Position numbers and translations under genes: made by a program. From positions 22,530,001 to 22,594,000 of the forward strand of contig CM072806.1 of the NCBI GenBank assembly GCA_037013495.1: 64,000 bases of DNA, given 5' to 3'. The notes beneath the pieces were generated by a model. The model had not been told where the DNA came from and made no database searches. It worked only from the letters and a program-made list of their open reading frames with translations. This document shows, piece by piece, positions 22,281 through 32,870 of the stretch. The stretch comes from Hippophae tibetana. Taxonomy: Eukaryota > Streptophyta > Magnoliopsida > Rosales > Elaeagnaceae. Numbering within the stretch: the stretch's first letter is position 1; every line of letters begins with the position of its first letter.

Positions 22281-23200
22281 TTACAGGTTGTCTCCAAATT
22301 CTCTCAATTTTGGAAATACCTCTTTCTCTGAAGACCACCAAGAAGAAGCTTCATTAAACACCATATCTCGTGAAGTGTAGCATTTTTCACTCGTTTGATA
22401 GTAACATTTCCACCCTTTTCTCTGGATGTTGTATCCCACAAAGATACATCTAACAACTTTCTTGTCAAACTTTCTCCATAAATGATCAGGAACAAATACA
22501 TAACATACACAGATAAATGCTCGAAAGTAGCTAACTGTAGGTTTCATGTTCCATAGTTTCTCAAATGGTGAAACAAATCCTAACCTTGGTTGAGGAAGTC
22601 TATTGATCACAAAGGCTGCAATCCTTATCGCTTCAGCCCAAAACCTCTCAGGTACATTCTTTTCATGTAGCATACTTCAAAAAATTTCTACAAGATTTCG
22701 GTTCTCTCTCTCCGCTACACCATTTTTTCGTGGCGTGTTGGCACAAGTGTACTGATGATGTATTTGGAATTTCTTTAGGTATTGAGAGAATTTGCTTGAG
22801 CTACATTCTCTGTCGTTGTCTATATGCAAGCAACATATCTTCTTTCCTACTTCTCCTTCAGTTGACTCTCTAAACTCTTTAAACTTTGAAAATGTGTTAG
22901 ATTTTTCCTTCATAAAGAAAACTCATACATACCTTGAGAAGTCATCAACAAATGTCACCATGTATCGTATACCACCAATTTATGGTTGCTTAATAGGATC
23001 AAATACATCAAAGTGAACTAAATCCAATGGTTCTTTTGGTTTAAACTTTGATTCCTCATATGGAAATTGGTGAGCTTTACCATGTTGGCATCCTACACAT
23101 ACCGTTTTTGTTTGCACATCTAGTTGAGGAAGCCCTTTAATCATCGACTTCTTCACCATCACACTTTGCTTGGAATAGCTAACGTGACCTAACTACATAT
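22281..23200 (-). pseudogene. Copia integrase, two frames
   Basis: 22677-22913 carries [14 protein letters not shown] with the second catalytic Asp and [14 protein letters not shown] with the catalytic Glu. 22281-22673 continues with VPERFWAEAIRIAAFVINRLP, SPFEKLWNMKPTVSYFRAF and VRCIFVGYNIQRKGWKC. 22980-23162 contains the zinc-binding end ([14 protein letters not shown]). The frame changes between 22673 and 22677. Confidence 0.88.
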
Positions 23201-23282
23201 GCCATAGATCTTATATCTCATTTATTTTTGTCCTATCTATATATGTAGATTATGTTGACATCACGTAGACTAATTCCAATCG

Positions 23283-23640
23283 TTACCCCTCTATTATCGG
23301 TGTTTCTGAGATTTTGAGATCATGATACACCTTCACGTCTTGGGGACCGAACAAGAAATATTGGCCTGATGATGTCAATTGAGCCATAGATAGCAAGTTT
23401 TTATTCATTCCTTGGACATGATAAACATCTTGAAGTGGTAAATAGTTAGTATTATATCGAGGCATAACTATCGTCTTACTAATGTGGGCTATCGGTAACC
23501 TTGTATTGTCAGTTGTCACTGTTACACAACCTCCCTTGTACTCAGACATGATTTCCAACTTTTGTTTATCACACGTCATATGATTTGAGCAGCCCAAATT
23601 TACGATCTAGTCATTCTTGTAGTCAATCTCTTTTGATGTT
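23283..23640 (-). pseudogene. Copia protease lacking its catalytic Asp
   Basis: The segment reads [32 protein letters not shown] and [15 protein letters not shown], clearly copia protease. At the active site the Asp codon is AAT (Asn), the following Ser codon is TTG (Leu), and a TAG stop lies three codons upstream. The protease is therefore inactive in three independent ways. Confidence 0.85.
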
Positions 23641-24582
23641 GTCACCATAAGAGTTAATTCTTTTTCCTCTATAGCGAATAATGCTTCGGCATCCCAACCA
23701 GTTTTGCTATGCTCCTTAGAACTAGAAGTAGTTGTATTACTTTCAACAGGATTTTTCTTACTCCAACAATCTTTTTCCATATGACCCATCTTTCCGCAAT
23801 TGTAACATTCACCATTAAATTTTCTACTATTACTACGATTCTTCCAAGCCCCCTCGACAAAAACCTTCTTTTCCTTGAGGAATTTTTCCTTTGACTCTAT
23901 CCTTTTTATATCCACTACCATTGTACCGCTTGAAAGTTTCTATGCTTTTGCTAGTGTAGAGCTCTTCTTCCTCACCTTTCAGCGAGACTTCTCCCATTTT
24001 CTTAGCCATGGCTTCTTGACTGACCAGCAAATTCTCAAACTCAACAAGAGATGGTTGTGTCGGCCATCCTCGTATAGCGGTAACAAAATCTCAATATTCA
24101 GGTCTTAAAACATGGATAATTGTTCTCTTTATTATGGTTTCTCCAGTAGAGACTTTTGGATCTAACTCTAAAATTTTGCGGCATAACGACTTCACCTTGT
24201 GAAAGTACTGGGAAATTTTCATGTCATGTTGCGCCATCGATAGAAACTCATTCTTGACAATTTGCAATCTTGTATCATGCTTCTTTGAAAAGATTGTAAC
24301 AAGAGTGTCCCATGCTTCCTTTGGTGTTTTGACATCACAAATGTGCTCTAACATTTCTTCTTAAACTATGGTCTTTAAAGCAAACATCGTTTTGCCTGCT
24401 TTAATTTTGCACTTCCGCAAGATACCATTTGCATCTTCTGCTACTGGTTATGTAACTTTGTCACCACCAATAACCTCCCACATGTATTGACCTTTTAGGT
24501 AAGACTCTATACATATTGCCCATGTGTTATAGTTTTTGTTGTTGAGCTTCTTGATTCCTCTAACTATTTGAAGATAACTCAT
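23641..24582 (-). pseudogene. Copia gag with intact zinc knuckle, interrupted
   Basis: Gag starts at the ATG 24582 (MSYLQIVRGIKKLNNKNY, then YNTWAICIESYL) and contains KTPKEAWDTLVTIFSKKHD at 24091-24354. Stops occur near 24450 and 24360, and the frame shifts near 24090. The CCHC knuckle [14 protein letters not shown] at about 23810-23770 is intact. The first 250 codons resemble the UBN2 gag of Tork/RE-type copia. Confidence 0.85.
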
Positions 24583-24626
24583 CGTGTTGGTAAGACTTCG
24601 ACTCTAACGAACAAGCTTGACTAATA

Positions 24627-24868
24627 AAATTGCAAGGTAGGCTATTTATAGTTCTCACCATAAAATCTACACCGCACAAATATAAAACTAAGAAATAATT
24701 CTAGCCACACAAATATTATCACATTCTACACACTTCTCTTTTCTACATCCTTCAACCACTCCATTTATTTTTCTACATCTTTCAACTACTCCATTTATTG
24801 AGTTGGTGTTAATTTTCAAAAACTCTCTTCAATCACTTCATTTATTGAGTTAGTTTTGATTTTCAACA
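24627..24868 (-). mobile_element. 5' LTR of second copia, lacking most of R-U5
   Basis: From 24627 to 24868 this matches the left LTR (TATTTATAG, CACAAATATAAAACTAAGAAATAATTC blocks, 30-bp repeats, ATTTTCAACA end). The first 200 bases or so of the left copy are missing, and only a weak primer-site remnant (GACTCTAACGAA, 24603-24614) remains next to gag. The right flank TCTTT (24869-24873) also occurs at 19988-19992 near the other end, a possible target duplication. Confidence 0.75.
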
Positions 24869-25300
24869 TCTTTGTTCTAGTAGAGGCTTAGTTAATATAT
24901 CTGCTAGTTGATCCTCTCATAGTGTAAATCTTACGTCCACTTTTTCTTCAACCACTAGATCCCTTAGAAATTAAAAATCTAATTCAACATGTTTCATCCT
25001 AGCATGCATGATTTGATTAGAGGTTAAATACTTAGTATTTATATTGTTATAGAATAGTATAGGTTTATGCTTCATCTTTATATGTAGTTCTTGGAGTAAG
25101 GGCTATAACCAAAGCATTTTGTCGATGCTAACGTCAAGGCTTTATACTTAGGCTTTTTGAGGATTTTGTTTTCCTACACTCCACATAACCAAGTTGTCTC
25201 CAAAGTAAATCCAATGCTCACCAATACTACGCCTATCATTAAGGCAACAAGTCTAGTCAGAGTTAGAAAATCCAATAGCTTTTAGCACATCAGTTTTATG
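24869..25300 (-). pseudogene. RNase H remnant of older copia
   Basis: Minus-strand translation gives AIGFSNSD, then LTSNQIMHARMKHVELDF and FLRDLVVEEKVDVRFTL, EDQLADILTKPLLEQR at 24900-24870. This is the C-terminal end of copia RNase H, cut precisely at the LTR of the second copia (24868), which therefore inserted into it. Confidence 0.82.
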
Positions 25301-25304
25301 TAGG

Positions 25305-25685
25305 AAAATCCCATACGATGAATTTATATCTTTAATGACCTAAATAATATGAGCAAGCATAATTAACTTAGTTATTATATCCATAAATACTCCACTATTA
25401 TAAATTATAAAATTTGCATCAATTTTTATTGAATCTTTATCTATGTTTATTTTTATGTTATTAGATTAGAAACACAAAAATCCAAATATCATGACAGGAT
25501 GTTTAGGATTTAATTTCGTTTTTAAAAATTTGAAGAATAAATTAAAAACCACATACATTCCTTCCTTAGATAGACCTTGGGAGTATACTTATCATTTTAT
25601 ATGAAATGATTCGTGCACTTGCGATAGTTTTATAAATATAAAACCAAAGTATTGGCAGGATCGGCGATGTCGATTTTGTTCATCA
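25305..25685 (-). mobile_element. Fragment of the 37532-39369 LTR-type element, inverted
   Basis: Read on the minus strand this segment matches 37532-37905 over its whole length, including TGATGA.CA.AA at the end, GCCGATCCT.CCAATACTTTG, CGCAAGTG.ACGAATCATTTC and AAGTATACTCCCAAGGT. It lies where the RT of the older copia should be, between its RNase H (to 25300) and integrase (from about 25755). Confidence 0.85.
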
Positions 25686-25754
25686 GGAACCATTTTTTCT
25701 AATCATTATATTACTTGTTCTGATATGTATACTTGTGTATTCATTGCACAAACT

Positions 25755-25932
25755 TTATGTGTGACGATCAGTACATTCTGAATCAAAACTAAAAGCATAA
25801 GGTACAGTAATGAAGCGTTTGAAAGGAAAAGTCATTTCATTAAAAAGGACATGTCTACTAGTATAGAGTTTCTTGGATTGTGCATCATAACAAATATAAA
25901 CCTTTTGGTTTAGGGCATAATCCAAGAAGAGC
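25755..25932 (-). pseudogene. Copia integrase C-terminal fragment
   Basis: Minus-strand translation reads [18 protein letters not shown] and KLYTSRHVLFNEMTFPFK, the conserved segment after FLGY in copia integrase. It is cut at 25932 by inserted cox1 sequence. The part of the open frame right of this point (to 26045) is merely antisense cox1. Confidence 0.85.
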
Positions 25933-26224
25933 ATGCGTGGACCTGGAATGACTATGCATAGATTACCCCTATTTGTGTGGTCCATTCTAGTGACAACATT
26001 CCTACTTTTATTATCACTTCCGGTACTGGTAGAGGCAATTACCATGTTATTAACCGATCAAAACTTTAATACAACCTTTTCTGATCCTATTGGAAGGGGA
26101 GACCTCATATTATACCAGCATATCTTTTGGTTTTTCAGTCATCCAGATGTGTATACTCTAATTCTGCCTGGATTCGGTATCATAAGTCATATCGTTTCAA
26201 CTTTTTTAGGAAAATCAGTCTTCG
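25932..26224 (+). pseudogene. cox1: Mitochondrial cox1 fragment (NUMT) inside a copia integrase
   Basis: Plus-strand translation gives [58 protein letters not shown] and [15 protein letters not shown]. This is the middle of cytochrome c oxidase subunit I, the core of mitochondrial complex IV. The universal HPEVY segment reads HPDVY and the Gly before it is Ser. Homology ends abruptly at both sides, and copia integrase continues in the opposite orientation at 25931 and 26225. About 290 bp of roughly 1.58 kb is present, with no start or stop of its own. The differences I recognise look mostly like C-to-T or G-to-A changes, as expected for methylated nuclear DNA. It is not a functional gene. Confidence 0.93.
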
Positions 26225-27110
26225 AAGGCAAGCTACAAACCTTAAAATTTATGCTTGTTGGTAGACCCCACATAATTGAAATACTCATAACCAATAAAAG
26301 AAGGTATAGTTAGGCACATTTCCATATAAGACTAATAAGGTGATTGAGAATTAAGTACATCAATAGGATGCTTATTTATGATAAAAACATTAGCTCTAGA
26401 GGCATGTACCCAAAAGGTACTAGATAAACTAGCCTAAAATAAGAGTGTTAAGCTCTTTTCCACCATCCTTCTTTTTCTAGATACTACTACACCATTTTCC
26501 TCAGAGATGTAGGGGCATCTCAAACTTAAATTCACCATTCCCATCTATTTCCATAGGTCTAAGTTTAACAAAAAAAAATACACTTTCAATCATGCTCATA
26601 AAATACACAAAAATGGAATGTGCTTGATTCTTTGTATGCAAGAAATAAATCCACATGAAACATATGTAATATTAACAATAAGAAGAAAATATTTTGTCCC
26701 AATAGTTGCAATAATGAAAGAAGTACATAAGCCCATGAAAATCAAATCAAATGGTTACAAAGACTTTATATGAGTAGAAGAAAAAAGGAAGTCCTTAGAT
26801 GAAGGACAGATAGAGTAGTAAGTATTATTCTTAATATTGACATTATGTAAGTAGTTAGACTTACCTAACAATATAAGTGTTTTATAAGAGAGATTAGCCA
26901 GCCTAAAGTGCCACAAATCACAATAAATGATACATGTGTATGCTTTAGGTCTTAAAGAAAAAGAGTGACCATGTATAGGAGAAGATGAGCAATCTACTTT
27001 GAGAGTGTAGAGGTTATTATTAATTGTTCTGTGTTCTACAGTCCTTCTCGTGGATGCCTTCTTTATAGAAAAGGAGTTAGTAAAAAATTCTTTGATCTAA
27101 TCATTATTAG
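26225..27110 (-). pseudogene. Copia integrase core of older element, decayed
   Basis: Minus-strand translation near 26500-26310 gives EENGVVVSRKRRMVEKSLTL, then ASLSSTFWVHASRANVFIIN, HPIDVLNSQSPY. These correspond to the conserved NGVAER, FW and SPYE blocks. Further right, only short matches remain, with many stops. 26225-26300 continues toward the FLGY segment beyond the cox1 insertion. Confidence 0.75.
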
Positions 27111-27460
27111 CACATAAATGATGAACTGATAAAAGATTATATAAAACTTTAGAAGTGTGTAATACCTTTATGCAAATGTAACACACTATTATTGACTAGC
27201 ATAGATCCACTACCAACATTCTTAATAAGAAAGGAAGTACCATTACCTAATGTAATTGCCTCATGTCCAATATAGGGAATGGAATTGTGTAAATCATATG
27301 CATCACTAATGAGATGGTATGCAGCACCAAAGTTAACCAACTAGTTAGAAGTCTTATAGGTAGCACTAGATTTACCATTATTTGCCACAAAAGTACTAGG
27401 TGAGCCAAGTTTTCCAAGAAGTAAGTCCTTAAGTTGAAAACACTTTTATACTCCATGAAC
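27111..27460 (-). pseudogene. Copia protease of older element, decayed
   Basis: The minus-strand frame reads FGAAYHLISDAYDLHNSIPY, GHEAITLGNGTSFLIKNVGSGS, matching the protease-to-prepeptide region. The Asp-Ser-Gly active site is lost (NFGAA), and a stop precedes it. Confidence 0.78.
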
Positions 27461-28106
27461 TTGCTTCATACACACTTGACATTTGATAGGACTACCACCT
27501 CTATTTGAAGAATTCTTTTTCATTAAATTGATATAATCTTAGTAATTCTTGACTGAGGACTTCTGCTAATTATATTGTGACTAGTTCTGATCATTTTTTC
27601 TGTAAGAACTCTTATAAATTCCATGGACTCCTAGTAGAGCCAAACATCTAAGTAAGTAATCATCCATTGACAAATTACCTTGCTTTATAGTTTGAAGTTG
27701 AAGCCATATCTCTATGGTTTAAGATTCTGAAATGCCAAATAAATTCTTATCAAGTGATGTCCATATTTGAGTAGCAATGCAAGTGCGAGGGAGATTTGAG
27801 AGCACACTAGAACTAATAGAGCCATATATCTATGGCTTATTTATTTCATTCATGTGAGTCCAAAATTTAAATTATGTATTAACTATACTAGACTCAAAGA
27901 TACAAGATAGAGGAGATGGAATTGAATAATTAACATACCTTTTCATTCCAAAAATATTGATGACAAACATAAGTTATTCGAGCCAAATATAGAAATTTAT
28001 GTGATCGAAATTTATATAAAAAGTGAGACCTAAAGAAGGATACATTATAGAAGGCAAAGTTGGTGATGAATTATTCTACCCATGGTTAAAGATTGAGACT
28101 AACTAG
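27461..28106 (-). pseudogene. Copia gag of older element (RE1-like), decayed
   Basis: Minus-strand reading gives MKRYVNYSIPSP, WTHMNEINKP, ISSSVLSNLPRTCIATQIW and LQLQTIKQGNLSMDDYLLR, the usual RE1-type gag blocks, with multiple stops. It ends at 28106 where the gypsy LTR starts; the leader, PBS and LTR of this element resume at 36423. Confidence 0.72.
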
Positions 28107-28552
28107 TGTTTGGACATCTAGATCGGCCTCGTGTCTGACCTATTTGAACTACTCAAGCAAATTCATCAACCCTAGATGGAAGGCAAAGCACCCCAAATTT
28201 CTTACCTGTAGACAAGCCCTAACTCAATAATCAACCTGAGCCTATAAGCAGATCGAGCCATACGATGGAATAACTCAAAATGCATCAACAAGTAACAGGC
28301 TGGTTCTAAGGAGTTGAATCCTCTATATGGTTGACCACCAGACTCAGCTAGGATCAACCTCAACCCATAATATGTTGTACTTTATACCAATTATACCCCT
28401 CTGACATGTAAATATGTGTACACATCATATAGCCGACACTTATATCTATAATGTTCTATAAATAAATAGATCACTTTTAGGATCCACACATTCAACCAAT
28501 TATCTTAACTGTTCTCTAAGTTCTCTCTCTGAAACCAAGTTGATTCTTAACA
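28107..28552 (+). mobile_element. 5' LTR of the gypsy element
   Basis: 446 bp from TGTTTGGACATC to GATTCTTAACA, of the same length as the LTR at 35972-36417 and colinear with it; they differ at many positions, so the insertion is old. A TATA box lies around 28455 (CTATAAATAAATAG). A run of CTCT repeats near 28515-28530 marks the U5 leader. Confidence 0.93.
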
Positions 28553-28573
28553 TTTTGACACCCACTGTGGGGC
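28553..28573 (+). other. Primer binding site of the gypsy element
   Basis: TTTTGACACCCACTGTGGGG follows the LTR directly. It resembles the TTGGCGCCCACCGTGGGG type found in Tat elements, with changes in the tRNA-complementary core. Confidence 0.75.
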
Positions 28574-28686
28574 TCAGATTTTGAGGTCGGGCGTAAGTTT
28601 TTGACCTTATATTCTTTGAGATTTACCCCACTCCTTGAGAGAAACTTGGAAAACCAATCAAGTTACACTTACAAACTATAAATACC

Positions 28687-29660
28687 ATGGTAAGAACTTG
28701 CACTGGAAGACAATCGAGGTTGGCTGACCATGAAGCAATGGAGACTCAGATAAATACCTCACTACCCTTCAATGAAACTAGGGTAGAAGATAATTCCTAC
28801 TATTAAGAGTTAGCTCGCCAAATCCTTAAGTTGAGAAAAGATCTCAAGGAGACCATAAGAGAAAACAGGTCGTTGCGCTCCCAAACCGGGGGAAAGACCT
28901 CAAATGACCAAACGAATGACCCTGCCAATGGAAAATAGCTGGGCACGGCCAACTCAAGCCCCCATATGCTAAACACGAATATGAAAGGAATCATCTCTCT
29001 AACTCAGCAAGGCCTAGTGATGAGAAATGGATTCGAGAAAGAAAATTCTGGAAGACATAATTCCAAGCACTAGAGGATACCAATAAGAGGAAAGATTAGG
29101 CCTTGAATGCAGAAAATTAGAAATATGAGAAGGGAAAAACCCTTATGATATGGACAAAGATTGTGAACAACTATGTGTCTCTATTTTTTTTATGTAATAG
29201 AGAATGATGAACCATTAGCTAATTTTAACGCCCATAAATGCCCTGATTATTTTGGGACAAAAGACCCGATAACACATGTTCAACACTTTAAAACAACCAT
29301 GGCTCCTATGAGTCTCACCCAGGGAAAGAGAGACATCATGATATGCAAGTTATTCATTTCCACCCTTTATAAAAAGGCACATAAATGGTTGAACAATCTG
29401 GCCCCAAAAACAAACCTTTGAGAAAGGAGTCTCACCACATTTTCTCAATTATTTAAGGAGAGAAGAATCCACTAAGGAATACATGAAACAATTGAGAGAA
29501 GATAAATTGGAGATCTCTAATTGCCCAAATTCTATTGCTATAGAAGCCTTCAAGCAAGGCCTACTAAGCCCAATGTCAAATGTAAGGATAGCCACCAAAA
29601 ATGAAATCTCCCCTTAGAAAGACGTCCAAATGAGGTGCCTTTTGTAAGGATGTGGTCCAC
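28687..29660 (+). pseudogene. Gypsy gag, interrupted
   Basis: From the ATG at 28687 (MVRTCTGRQSRLADHEAMET) a charged coiled region follows (LKLRKDLKETIRENRSLRSQ) with stops. 29173-29421 holds the Retrotrans_gag core: PDYFGTKDPITHVQHFKTTM, ICKLFISTLYKKAHKWLNNL. The frame shifts near 29420, and gag continues with FLNYLRREESTKEYMKQLRE. Gag forms the particle in intact members. Confidence 0.8.
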
Positions 29661-30445
29661 GAAACAAAAGACTGTAGACATTTAAAAAATGAGATATAAG
29701 AGTTGATGGCTATAGGATATCTAAAAGACCTTATCACCAAGAATGGGGATAGAAGGAGCCAATAAGGAAGACGAAGGGTGCCAAAACCAATGAACCTGAT
29801 AGGCGGTAGCAAAGAGTTGCATGATAAGCCCAAAGTTAGGACTATACATACCATACATGGAGGACCTGGGGTCAACGAAGTCTCTAATAACTCGTACAAA
29901 ATATTTCCAAGGGAGCTGCGCAATGCCTCCTATGTATACACCTTGGATAAGACGAGACCTCCTATAGAAGTCATTTTCAGTGAAAAGGATGAGACATTGT
30001 CCCATCACAAGGATCCTTTAGTAATAACTCTAAGGATCGAATCTTGTGATGTATGTTGGATAATGATCAACACGGGGAGTTTAGTAGATCTCATTTTTTG
30101 ACCACTTCCAAGGCCCTAGGATTAAAGCATTCTAACATAGGTAATATAGAGCCCCCTCTCATAGGATTCAACAACAACACCACCTATGCAAAATGAACAG
30201 TGGTTCTGCATATCCTGGCAAAATGGGTAATAATAATGACCGATTTTGAGATCATCGATGTCCCTGCACATTACAACGCCATCATAGGAAGGCCATGGAT
30301 ACATAAAATAAGGGAAATCCCATCCACCTTTCATGAGGTGATCAAATTCCCTATGGTCGAGGGTCCTAAAGAGGTAAGAAGATATCAAGAGAAGTCCAAA
30401 ATTTGTTATAATGCCACTATGAAAGGGACTGCCCCCAAATAGAAA
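29661..30445 (+). pseudogene. Gypsy aspartic protease without catalytic Asp
   Basis: 29778-30101 includes HKDPLVITLRIESCDVCW, then MINTGSLVDLIF. In this family the motif is D-T-G-S; here the codon is AAC, giving NTGS, so activity is lost. 30200-30442 continues with FEIIDVPAHYNAIIGRPW, IPSTFHEVIKFPM and ICYNATM, the conserved post-protease block of the Tat lineage. Confidence 0.85.
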
Positions 30446-30770
30446 TCACCAAGGGGTCATCAGTAAGGTCAATTATCCTTCATTGCTTTCAAATGTGGTA
30501 TTGGTAAAGAAATAATGTGGGACACCTTGTATGTGTGTGGCCTTCATAGATCTAAATTAGGCATGTACCAAGGATTTCTTCCCCCTTCCAAGCATTGATC
30601 AGCTAGTAGAAATTTTTTTTGAGTTTGGGTTGATGAGTTTTTGGACACGTACTCTAGATACTACCAAATCAGAATGCACCCTGAGGATGATGAGAAAACT
30701 TTTTTCATCACAGAGGAAAGAAAATTTTGCTACACATGGATGTCATTTGAAGGAATCAAGAAGCACCTGA
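30446..30770 (+). pseudogene. Gypsy reverse transcriptase N-terminal part
   Basis: The plus strand reads VDEFLDTYSRYYQIRMHPED, EKTFFITEERKFCYTWMSF, matching the RT fingers and the first catalytic region. It stops at a C-tract (30774), and the palm with the YxDD motif is absent. Confidence 0.8.
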
Positions 30771-30773
30771 GAA

Positions 30774-30803
30774 CCCCCCCCCCCCCCCCCCCCCCTCCCC
30801 CCC
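30774..30803 (+). repeat. Poly-C tract at the RT deletion point
   Basis: Twenty-two C, one T and seven C in a row. It lies exactly where the RT palm is missing. The length may be affected by sequencing slippage. Confidence 0.95.
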
Positions 30804-31660
30804 ATTGTTAGTCGACCCTCTACCATGAGAGATTCTTTATCTATATTTGGATGTGACACCCCAAACATGCAGCATCGTGCTTTAAGTCGAAAGGGACCAA
30901 ATTCAGCACCCTATCTACTATGTCAACCAAATTCTAACGGAGGCCTAAATCAACTATCCTACATTGATAAATTGGACTTTGTTCTCAAGATTAGTGCGGG
31001 AAAGCTAAAGCATTACTTCATCTCATACATAGTCATGGTACTCACCTCACACCCTCTTAAAAGTGTCCTGACGAAACTAGATGTTGTAGGGATACTGGCC
31101 TAGATAGCAGTAGAATTGGGATAGTATTATATTAAATACATGTCTAGAATAGTTATTAAAAGGCAGACTATGTCTGATTTTGTGGTTGAATTTAGCCATA
31201 GGCCCAAGGTTGTCACCAAGACAAAGCAAGAGAAGGTGTGAGGGATAGACTAAAGGGAGGTCCCAACCTAGCACGTATTTGTTGATGGAGCGCACAACTT
31301 CTATAGCGCAGGACTAGAGGTGGTCATAGTTGATCACGACAACAACTTCTTTGAGTATGTAGTCAGACTTGATTTCCAAGCAACTAATAATGTCATAGAA
31401 TATGAGGTGACTATATTTGGAGCCATGATTGAAAAATTTGGAAGCAGATAGGATCACCTTACATAGTGATTCTAGGTTAGTGGTCAACCACGCCGACACC
31501 CTGAAAACTTTGGCATTAGTAAGGGAGGCCAAGCACAATAGAGTAGTGTCAGTAACGATCCTATTAGAAGCATCTTTTGGAAGAAACCAAAAAAAGTCGA
31601 GTCGTGAAATAATTTTATGCCAAGGTAGGTCAGTAAATGATTGAATCAAGAAAACTATAC
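30804..31660 (+). pseudogene. Gypsy RT thumb and RNase H remnants
   Basis: 30825-31103 reads NQLSYIDKLDFVLKISAGKL, YFISYIVMVLTSHPLKSVLT, the connection and RNase H segment. 31100-31200 continues with ELG.YYIKYMSRIVIKRQTM and SDFVVEFSHRPK. 31230-31650 holds the second RNase H-like domain (FVDGAHNFYSAGLEVVI, then LEADRITLHSDSRLVVNH). Stops separate the blocks. Confidence 0.78.
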
Positions 31661-31719
31661 CAAAAACCCCCTCTTGTGTATATCCAATGAGGGATCTGAA
31701 AGGTTGATGTTTTAATCAC

Positions 31720-32760
31720 ATGAAATAGACTATGATTCACACTAAGAAGGTAGGAGGTTGTCAAAACAGATTATGAGACAGGGCTATTATTTGCCCTCTA
31801 TGCTGGCAGACCACCAAATACATTGAAAAATGTGATAAATGCCAAAGGTTTTCCCCACTATCACACGCCTCTGAATACCATGGTGGGGGTGGTAAGTCCT
31901 TGATCCTTCAACAAATTGGGGATTGACATAGTAGGACCTATGCCCTTAGGTAAGAGCCAAAAGAAATTTCTCCTTATGGCCACTGATTAATTTTCAAAAT
32001 GGATCATAGTAGAGCCCCTAGAAAGAATATGAGAGGAAGAAGTGATTCGATTCATATGGAAATCCATAATTTTTCATTTCAGCCTACCTAAAGAGCTCAT
32101 CATAGATAATGAGAGACAATTCACTGGCCATAACCTCAAAGCATTCGTCCTCAAATACAATATTAAGATGTGTCATTCAACGACATATTATCCCTAATCT
32201 AACGGTCACGCAGAGTCTTCCAAGAAGATAATTATCACCCTATTGAAGAAGAGGTTAGAAAGAACAAAGGGAAGATGGGTTGAGAAGTTGTCTGGTATGT
32301 TATGGGCTATAAGGAAAAGCCCCCGAGAGAGCACCAACGAGACCTTTTTTTCCCTAGTCTATAGAATTGAAGTGGATATACCAACCGAGGTCAGAATTTC
32401 CACTACTAGATTAGTTATAACAGAGAAACAAAATGAGGTAAAAAGAGCAACCAAATTGAACCTAGTAGAAGAGAAAAGGGATGAAGCTTTAAGAAGGATG
32501 GTTGAGCAAAAAAGGAACGTATCAAATTATTACAAAAAAATCGTGCACTTCAAAACATTTTCCATAGGTGATTGGATTCTAAGGAGGGTCTTCCCAACAA
32601 AAAGGAATGGATGATTGGTAAAATGGGTGCCAATTGGGAAGAACCTTATCAAATAATTGAAGCAACACCAAGATGAGCTTAAGTATTGAAAAACATTGAA
32701 TACAATAAGGAAGGCACAAGCTGGAATTCTAGACACTTGAAGCGATACCACTTTTAAATG
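31720..32760 (+). pseudogene. Gypsy integrase, several stops
   Basis: The zinc-binding end reads CDKCQRFSPLSH near 31840. The core reads NKLGIDIVGPMPLGKSQKKF, with FSKWIIVEPL, then FHFSLPKELIIDNERQFTGH with the second catalytic Asp, and SNGHAESSKKIIITLLKKRL with the catalytic Glu. 32243-32614 continues with GRWVEKLSGMLWAIRKSPRE, EVDIPTEVRISTTR, RDEALRRMVEQKRNVSNYY and FSIGDWILRRV. Stops occur in the core. It is the most complete domain of this element. Confidence 0.88.
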
Positions 32761-32870
32761 TGTATTAATTTACCACTTTTTGTAACATTAACACATATAT
32801 ATCTATGAAATAAACCCCCTCAATAGATGGTCCCTTCCCAAATTTCTCCCACATATTTATGTAATAGGTT

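Noticed and set aside
25933-26313. Open frame of 126 codons with membrane-like sequence as a functional gene
   Set aside because: It is an internal cox1 fragment without native ends; the last 30 residues are non-homologous copia antisense sequence, and the nuclear code context offers no promoter or targeting sequence.
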